From NCBI RefSeq assembly GCF_000621145.1, contig NZ_JHZB01000005.1:1-64000 (forward strand): DNA of 64,000 nt, given 5' to 3'. The position numbers and the translations under genes are program-made. This document shows, one piece after another, positions 58,827-64,000 of the stretch; the first letter of the stretch is position 1, and every line of letters begins with the position of its first letter. The notes beneath the pieces are model-generated. The model saw only the letters and a program-made list of their open reading frames with translations. It did not search any database and had not been told where the DNA came from. Source of the stretch: Desulfobulbus elongatus DSM 2908. Its GTDB lineage: Bacteria; Desulfobacterota; Desulfobulbia; Desulfobulbales; Desulfobulbaceae.

Positions 58827-59456
58827 CTAGCCGTTGTCCCGAAAAGGTGGCAAACCGGCAATGCTCATGAAGTCATCCACATGATAGCGGGCGTTCAACG
58901 CCCGGTTCCTGAAGGCGATCAGATCGACGCCGGCAGCGGCGCTGTGCTCCTGATCGATCACCGAATCGCCGATGTAGATGGCCTCCTGCGGCTGGACCTG
59001 GAAGCGGTCCAGAATCATGACCAGTCCATCCGGAGCCGGCTTGGGGCGCGGGGCGCTGAGGGCGGTCACCACCATGTCGAACCATGGCCGCAGGGCAAAG
59101 GTATCGAGGATGATGTCCATGGTGTCGGTGCGGTTGGTGGAGATCGCGGTGCGATACCGGGGCTTGAGCAGGGCGAGGAATTCGAGCAGATCGGGCTCCA
59201 TGGTCATGAAACGCAGGTAGGGGGCGTAATCGAGACGCCGGCGATGGGTCTCGATGGCCTCCGCGGCGATATGGCCGTGGTTGCGGAAGATATGGGCGAC
59301 CGAGTTGTGGGTGTTGTGGATGTGGGCGTAGTCGAGTTCCTCCTCGGTCATCGGCCGGCAGGAAAAGGCCGCGAGCAGATCGTTGTAATAGTGCCGGTTT
59401 GCTTCCCGGGAGCTGAACATGACGCCGTCGCAGTCAAAAACGACAAGTTTGAGCAT
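58827..59456 (-). CDS. HAD-family hydrolase (phosphoglycolate-phosphatase-like)
   Basis: This 209-residue protein starts MLKLVVFDCDGVMFSSREAN, the HAD motif I. TAISTNRTDTMDIIL (motif II), PRPKPAPDGLVMIL (motif III Lys) and AIYIGDSVIDQEHSAAAG (motif IV) follow. The alpha-helical cap is of type C1. The substrate is unknown. The ATG at 59456 is chosen since motif I follows directly. It is 23 bases downstream of the HD gene. Confidence 0.88.
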   Translation of the reverse strand: MLKLVVFDCDGVMFSSREANRHYYNDLLAAFSCRPMTEEELDYAHIHNTHNSVAHIFRNHGHIAAEAIETHRRRLDYAPYLRFMTMEPDLLEFLALLKPRYRTAISTNRTDTMDIILDTFALRPWFDMVVTALSAPRPKPAPDGLVMILDRFQVQPQEAIYIGDSVIDQEHSAAAGVDLIAFRNRALNARYHVDDFMSIAGLPPFRDNG

Positions 59457-59479
59457 GGTGATCCTGATGGAGGCGGGAG

Positions 59480-60145
59480 TCACGGCCGCATGCCGCTGGT
59501 TTCCCTGGTGAGCTGATCGAAAAAGGTGTGCATAAAGGCCTGCCGTTGTTCGGCCATTTCCCGGCCCACGGCGGTGAGCATGCGGTTGCGGACCCGCGAC
59601 ATCTTGATGCGGAATTCACGGTAGGCGGTGTCCTCCAGCGAATAGGACGAGGTGGTGGCCGGATCCAGTTCCGGGTTGTGCAAGCGGGCGCCGATCTGGC
59701 CGGCAAAGAGAAAGGCCCGGCCGATGCCGACTGCTCCGATGGAATCGAGCTTGTCGGCATCGTGGAGAATCGCCGCCTCCAGGGAGGCGGGACGCAGTTC
59801 GCCGCGGAAACGGTGGCTGCGGATGCAATGGCAGATGGCCTCGATCTCCTCGGCCCGGTAGCCCAGATCCGGCAACAACCCTGTCGCCAACTCCGCCCCG
59901 CGCCGGGCGTGGCAGACCCGGCCCTGACTCAGGCTCTCCTCCTTGCGGCCGATATCGTGCAGCAGGGCCGCCGGGGCGAGAATATCGAGCCGGGCGCCCA
60001 TCCGTTCGCCGATGGCCAGGGCGGTGTGCAACACCCGCTCGCTGTGGTCGGGGCCGTGCGAGCCGCCTTCGGTGACGCAGAAGGAATGGCTGATCGTCCT
60101 GAGGCGTTGCAACAAATCGGAGGCGAGTAGATCGGATGCGTTCAT
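59480..60145 (-). CDS. HD-domain phosphohydrolase
   Basis: This 221-residue protein has the HD metal-binding set HGPDHSERVLHTAL, ALLHDIGRKEE, HCIRSHRFRG and LHDADKLDSIGAVGIGRAF, typical of YedJ-like HD hydrolases. Nucleotide or phosphoester hydrolysis is likely. The start at 60145 (MNASDLL) is chosen; a longer frame would overlap the upstream gene. Confidence 0.88.
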   Translation of the reverse strand: MNASDLLASDLLQRLRTISHSFCVTEGGSHGPDHSERVLHTALAIGERMGARLDILAPAALLHDIGRKEESLSQGRVCHARRGAELATGLLPDLGYRAEEIEAICHCIRSHRFRGELRPASLEAAILHDADKLDSIGAVGIGRAFLFAGQIGARLHNPELDPATTSSYSLEDTAYREFRIKMSRVRNRMLTAVGREMAEQRQAFMHTFFDQLTRETSGMRP

Positions 60146-60176
60146 CGCGGCGGCACGGTTGGCTTCCCTCAACAAA

Positions 60177-60920
60177 CTACTCGCCGAACCATTCCTGCGA
60201 GAGCCAGCGGATGCCGAGCAGCAGCAGATGTTCATCGTCGCCGGCCAGCCCGGCGAGGTGCGCCGGCGTCAGCGGGCGCCGTAGTGCAATGCGGCCGTCG
60301 GTCATCTCGCGTCTGAAGTGATCCAGGTCGTACAGGGCCAGCATGTACTGGTCGAGCTGCCGCCGCGTGGGTCGGAAAGAGCGGTCCCGGATGGCGGGAT
60401 GCTGCACCAGCGGCAGCAGGGCATCGTTGAACCTGTTGTATACCTCCAATTCCTGACCGCGCAGATAGTCTCCAACGGTCTGCCTGCACGCCTCGGCGAA
60501 TCCGCGGCAATGGGGCTCGCGCAGCAGCACCAGCGATTCCACCGGGGAATCGTCACCGCCCCTGGCCGCGCCCCGGCCTATCGGATAGGCCCGGCAGCTT
60601 CCGGGCCGGTCGTCGTACACCGAACAACCCTGTGCACCGACAAAGACGCAGGAGGCTCGGCCGTCGTCCACCATGGTGAGGTAACAGGTGGGCAACACGT
60701 GCTCTTCGTCCCATTCGACAATGACATACCGGTCGAGAAACTGGCCGGAAGCAAGCTGCAGCCGCCGTTTCAGGCGCAGGACATCATACGGGGTCAGGGC
60801 CAGATCCAGTTCGCGGCAGCATTCGGTGAAACAGGACACCCCCGGATGACAGGCGAAGGCCAGTTCCTGGTCCGCGCGGGCCGGCTGGAAATGATCGGGC
60901 AGGGCCGCCGAGGTCGTCAT
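60177..60920 (-). CDS. YkgJ-type cysteine-cluster protein
   Basis: This 247-residue protein has the Cys pattern CHPGVSCFTECC near 28-40 and CVFVGAQGCSVYDDRPGSCRAYP, typical of the YkgJ (UPF0153) family thought to bind a zinc or Fe-S centre. The ATG at 60920 overlaps the secDF stop as ATGA, so translation is coupled, although a functional link with secretion is not known. An ATG at 60935 is also in frame. Confidence 0.85.
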   Translation of the reverse strand: MTTSAALPDHFQPARADQELAFACHPGVSCFTECCRELDLALTPYDVLRLKRRLQLASGQFLDRYVIVEWDEEHVLPTCYLTMVDDGRASCVFVGAQGCSVYDDRPGSCRAYPIGRGAARGGDDSPVESLVLLREPHCRGFAEACRQTVGDYLRGQELEVYNRFNDALLPLVQHPAIRDRSFRPTRRQLDQYMLALYDLDHFRREMTDGRIALRRPLTPAHLAGLAGDDEHLLLLGIRWLSQEWFGE

Positions 60921-63484
60921 GACGTGCGCCCCCATTTGATGATGAGCAGCGGGCTGGCGACGAAGATGGAGGAAAAGGTGCCGGCCAGCAGGCCGACCAG
61001 CAGGGCGAAGGAGAAGTCATGGATGGCGGACCCGCCGAAAAAGAACAGGGAAAGGACCGAGAACATGACCGTCAGGCCCGTGATGATCGAACGCGCCAGC
61101 ACCTGGTTGGTGGAATTGTTGATGGTCTCGTACAGGCTGAGTTCCGGGTTTTTCTGCAGGTTCTCCCGGATGCGGTCAAAGACGACGACCGTATCGTTTA
61201 AGGAATAGCCGGCCAGGGTCAGCAGGGCGGTGACGATCAACAACGTCATCTCCTTGTCGAGCAGCCAGACGATACCGAGCACGGCGAGGACATCGTGCAG
61301 GGTGGAGATCGCCGCGGCGATGCCGAAGCGGAAATCGAATCGGAACGCCAGGTAGACCATGACCCCGAGCATGGAGATGATGATCGCAATGACCGCCTTG
61401 TTGCGCAGATCGGCGGAGGTTGAGGCCCCAATCTCCGATTTGCTTTCCATGACAAAACCTTTGTCCGCCTGTTCCGTCTGCAGGACCGACGTGATCTCCT
61501 CACTGAGATTGCCGACCGTTTCTTCCGATTTCTTGATTTTGACGATCAGGCGGTTCTCGCCGGTGACTTCCTGGAGTTCCGCCCCAGGATGGCCGTGCCG
61601 CTGCAGGGCGTCCCGGACCTCATCGAGGGCGAAAGGCTGCTTGGCCTGATATTGCAGCAAGGAACCGCCGGAGAAATCGACCCCCATGTTGGCATGCCCC
61701 CGCACGATTTGCACAAAGGCCACCACACCCAGGAGGGAGAGGGCGATGGAAATGCTGAAGGCTATTTTTCTGACCCGCATGAAATCGAAATTCGATTTTT
61801 TGATCACGTGGAGGAAGTCGAGCCGCTTGAGCATCTTCAGGCTGAACAGGACATCGTAGGCCAATCGGCAACAGAACAGGACCGCGAACAGGTTGAGGAT
61901 CAGTCCCAGGGTGAGGGTGATGGCGAATCCCTTGATGGGGCCGGTGCCGAAGAGGAAGAGCGCCAGCGCCGTGACCAGGGTGGTGACATGGCCGTCGACG
62001 ATGCTCCAGAAGGCCCGGTTGAACCCGGCGTCCACCCCGGCCCGGAGCGATTTGCCCAGGGCGAATTCATCGCGCATCCGCTCGTAGACCAGGACGTTCG
62101 CGTCGACAGCCATACCGATGGAAAGGATGATGCCGGCAATGCCGGGCAGGGTGAGGGTGGCGCCCAGGAGGGCCAGGCCGACGAACAGCAGCATGATGTT
62201 CAGAACCATGGCCACGTTGGCGATCACCCCGGAGAGGCGATAATAGATGGCCATGAAGACGACCACCATCAGGGTGCCGAACAGACCGGAATAAATGCCC
62301 TTGCTGATGGAGTCCTGGCCGAGGCTGGCTCCGACCGTCAGGTTCTGGACGATGTCGACCGGTGCCGGCAGGGCGCCGACGCGCAGGACAATCGCCAGGT
62401 CGGTGGCCTCGTTGTGGGTGAAACTGCCGGAGATCTGGGCGCTGCCACCAAGAATCTTCTCCCGGATCACCGGAGCCGAACGGACGATTTCATCGAGCAC
62501 GATGGCCAGCCGTCTGCCGACACTTTTCTCGGTGAGCGCGGCGAAGACCTGGCCGCCGCGGGAAGTCAGGTCAAGGCTGACGTACGGCTCATTGAAGGTG
62601 CCGCCGATGCGGACCTGGGCATTTTTCACCATTTCGCCGGTCATCTGCACCGGGCTTTCCAGCAGAATGGGAACCCTGGATTCCCGCTTGGTCTTCGGGT
62701 CGACGATCTTTTCGAAATAGATTTCGGTGCCCTGCGGCAGGCGGTTCTGCAGGGCCAGGTTGAGCTGTTTTCTGCTCTCGCCCTCGCGCCACTGGCCGGC
62801 CTTGATCACCTCGTCGATGAGCTGCGGCAGGTTGATTCCTGGCACCTCCGCCACCATCTTGAATTCGAGTTGCGCGGTCTGGCCGATCAGCGACATGGCC
62901 CGTTGCGGGTCCTTGACGCCCGGAAGCTGGACCACAATCTGATTGTCGCCCTGACGCAGGACGATCGGCTCGGCAACCCCGAACTGGTCGATCCGGTTGC
63001 GGATGATCTCCAACGACTGATTGACCGAGTTTTTCCTGATGAAATCGATTTCGCTGCCCTTGAGTTGCAGGGTGATGCGGGGAAAGGTGCCGGCTTCGGC
63101 CTGGATCTGGCTGTCGAGATTGGGGAACCGCTCGTTCAGGATCTGCTTGACCGTGTCAATGGCGCCGATGTTGGGCAGGGTGAACAGGATCGATTTCGGG
63201 CTTCCGGTCTCCATTCGGACGGCGTTGATGTTCTTTTCGGCCAATGCCGCCTTGAAATCGGAGGCCGAAAGGTCGAGGGAATTTTCCGCCGCCTTTTCCA
63301 GGTCGACCTGGAGGACGATGTGCATGCCGCCCTGGAGATCCAGGCCCAGCTTCAGTCCGGCCGGGGCGAGATATTTTTTCCACCAGTCGGGCAGGCCGTG
63401 ATACAGGGAAGGGGTGAGGGCCAGTCCGGAGAAGATCAGCAGGAGGATCACCAACCCGATTTTAAGCTTTATGGTGGAATTCAT
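60917..63484 (-). CDS. secDF: SecD-SecF fusion protein
   Basis: This 855-residue single-chain SecDF uses the proton gradient to help protein export. The SecD half (1 to about 550) has GLKLGLDLQGGMHIVLQVD, the periplasmic P1 region, IILSIGMAVDANVLVYERMRDE and a helix bundle. The SecF half has ANMGVDFSGGSLLQYQ, TLAGYSLNDTVVVFDRIREN and SIITGLTVMFSVL. The fused form is known in several phyla but differs from the separate secD/secF genes of many proteobacteria. The ATG at 63484 starts MNSTIKLKIGL. Confidence 0.94.
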   Translation of the reverse strand: MNSTIKLKIGLVILLLIFSGLALTPSLYHGLPDWWKKYLAPAGLKLGLDLQGGMHIVLQVDLEKAAENSLDLSASDFKAALAEKNINAVRMETGSPKSILFTLPNIGAIDTVKQILNERFPNLDSQIQAEAGTFPRITLQLKGSEIDFIRKNSVNQSLEIIRNRIDQFGVAEPIVLRQGDNQIVVQLPGVKDPQRAMSLIGQTAQLEFKMVAEVPGINLPQLIDEVIKAGQWREGESRKQLNLALQNRLPQGTEIYFEKIVDPKTKRESRVPILLESPVQMTGEMVKNAQVRIGGTFNEPYVSLDLTSRGGQVFAALTEKSVGRRLAIVLDEIVRSAPVIREKILGGSAQISGSFTHNEATDLAIVLRVGALPAPVDIVQNLTVGASLGQDSISKGIYSGLFGTLMVVVFMAIYYRLSGVIANVAMVLNIMLLFVGLALLGATLTLPGIAGIILSIGMAVDANVLVYERMRDEFALGKSLRAGVDAGFNRAFWSIVDGHVTTLVTALALFLFGTGPIKGFAITLTLGLILNLFAVLFCCRLAYDVLFSLKMLKRLDFLHVIKKSNFDFMRVRKIAFSISIALSLLGVVAFVQIVRGHANMGVDFSGGSLLQYQAKQPFALDEVRDALQRHGHPGAELQEVTGENRLIVKIKKSEETVGNLSEEITSVLQTEQADKGFVMESKSEIGASTSADLRNKAVIAIIISMLGVMVYLAFRFDFRFGIAAAISTLHDVLAVLGIVWLLDKEMTLLIVTALLTLAGYSLNDTVVVFDRIRENLQKNPELSLYETINNSTNQVLARSIITGLTVMFSVLSLFFFGGSAIHDFSFALLVGLLAGTFSSIFVASPLLIIKWGRTS

Positions 63485-63657
63485 TGACGTACGTTCCTTT
63501 AACTGTGCGAGGAGGGAGCGGCGCTCCAATTGTCAAAACGGATAGATTATACGTCGATACCCCGCTTCCTGCAATGCCACGGTGGCTTTTTACGGCAAAA
63601 AGGCGGGATGGAGATGACGGTAAAAAGAGGGTGCGGAGGAAGATATGGCCGAACAAC

Positions 63658-64000
63658 TCAACCTTTTCGGTTGATGGCCGCCGCCATGCAGGCCGCACCG
63701 AATCCGTTGTCGATATTGACCACCGCCAGGCCGGGCGAGCAGCTGTTGAGCATGCCGAGCAGGGCGGCATAGCCACCGGCGCCGGCACCGTAGCCAATGC
63801 TGGTGGGCACGCCGATCACCGGGGCAGCGGTCAATCCGGCGACCACCGAGGGCAGCGCCCCCTCCATGCCGGCGGCGACGATGATCACCCGACCTTGCTG
63901 CAACAGGGCCGAATGGGCCAGGATGCGGTGAATGCCGGCCACGCCGGCATCGTAGATGGTGGCGACCTCGTGTCCGAACCACCGCAGGGTGATCCGGGCT
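63658..64000 (-). CDS. larB: Nickel-pincer cofactor biosynthesis protein LarB, C-terminal part
   Basis: At least 113 C-terminal residues are visible; the 5' part lies beyond the window. The PurE-like core reads [73 protein letters not shown] and [12 protein letters not shown]. LarB carboxylates and hydrolyses nicotinic acid adenine dinucleotide in making the nickel cofactor of lactate racemase and related enzymes. A 173-base gap separates it from secDF. Confidence 0.9.
   Translation of the reverse strand, partial: ARITLRWFGHEVATIYDAGVAGIHRILAHSALLQQGRVIIVAAGMEGALPSVVAGLTAAPVIGVPTSIGYGAGAGGYAALLGMLNSCSPGLAVVNIDNGFGAACMAAAINRKG

Overview
The window is GC-rich bacterial chromosome from what looks like a sulfate-reducing deltaproteobacterium (Desulfobacterota), most plausibly of the Desulfobulbaceae/Desulfobulbus type. 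The main reason is a complete dsrA-dsrB-dsrD cluster of the reductive type. A Gram-negative envelope is also indicated by a FadL-like outer membrane protein, a KdsD-type arabinose-5-phosphate isomerase, TatC and a SecD-SecF fusion. The genus is an inference from gene content only.

Layout. Bases 1-860 are a graveyard of mobile DNA: the 5' end of an ISL3-family transposase, two different tyrosine-recombinase stubs and the left end of an IS21-like element. From 1.1 to 19 kb come typA, a tiny ORF interrupted by an in-frame TGA (a candidate selenoprotein), a Nudix hydrolase, a HAD phosphatase, a periplasmic OB-fold protein, an SGNH hydrolase, glgX, a DUF1566 protein, a receiver protein, a DacA-like peptidase, an acyl-CoA synthetase next to a FadL-like porin, an M50 protease, a DHH-CBS-polyA-polymerase tRNA nucleotidyltransferase and tRNA-Gly(CCC).

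Bases 19-30 kb carry the classic translation/RNA operon rimP-nusA-ylxR-infB-rbfA-nrnA-truB-rpsO-pnp, followed by dut and a metallo-beta-lactamase-fold hydrolase. Bases 30-43 kb hold a sensor kinase, a Xer-type recombinase, rpsU, ddl, serS, tatC, a DUF523 protein, an FtsB-like protein, a diverged Fe-S uracil-DNA-glycosylase-like protein, small hypotheticals and a diadenylate-cyclase-fold protein behind a palindromic divergent promoter. Then follow dnaG-rpoD-dprA, rpe-pgi and, from 49.6 to 52.7 kb, dsrABD with several consensus-like promoters.

The right end has birA, an AcuI-type reductase with kdsD, a large membrane protein with an E2-ubiquitin-conjugase-like N-terminus and TPR-like repeats, a DUF4388 protein, HAD and HD hydrolases, a YkgJ-type Cys-cluster protein coupled to secDF, and the 3' end of larB.

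Most of the window is core housekeeping DNA. The observations most worth following up are the CxxU mini-protein at 3133-3294 with its SECIS-like hairpin, the bacterial E2/UEV-like membrane protein at 55540-57909, the altered active-site motifs in the DAC-like and UDG-like proteins, and the symmetric promoter/operator at 39820-39944. No CRISPR array, rRNA or intact prophage was seen.
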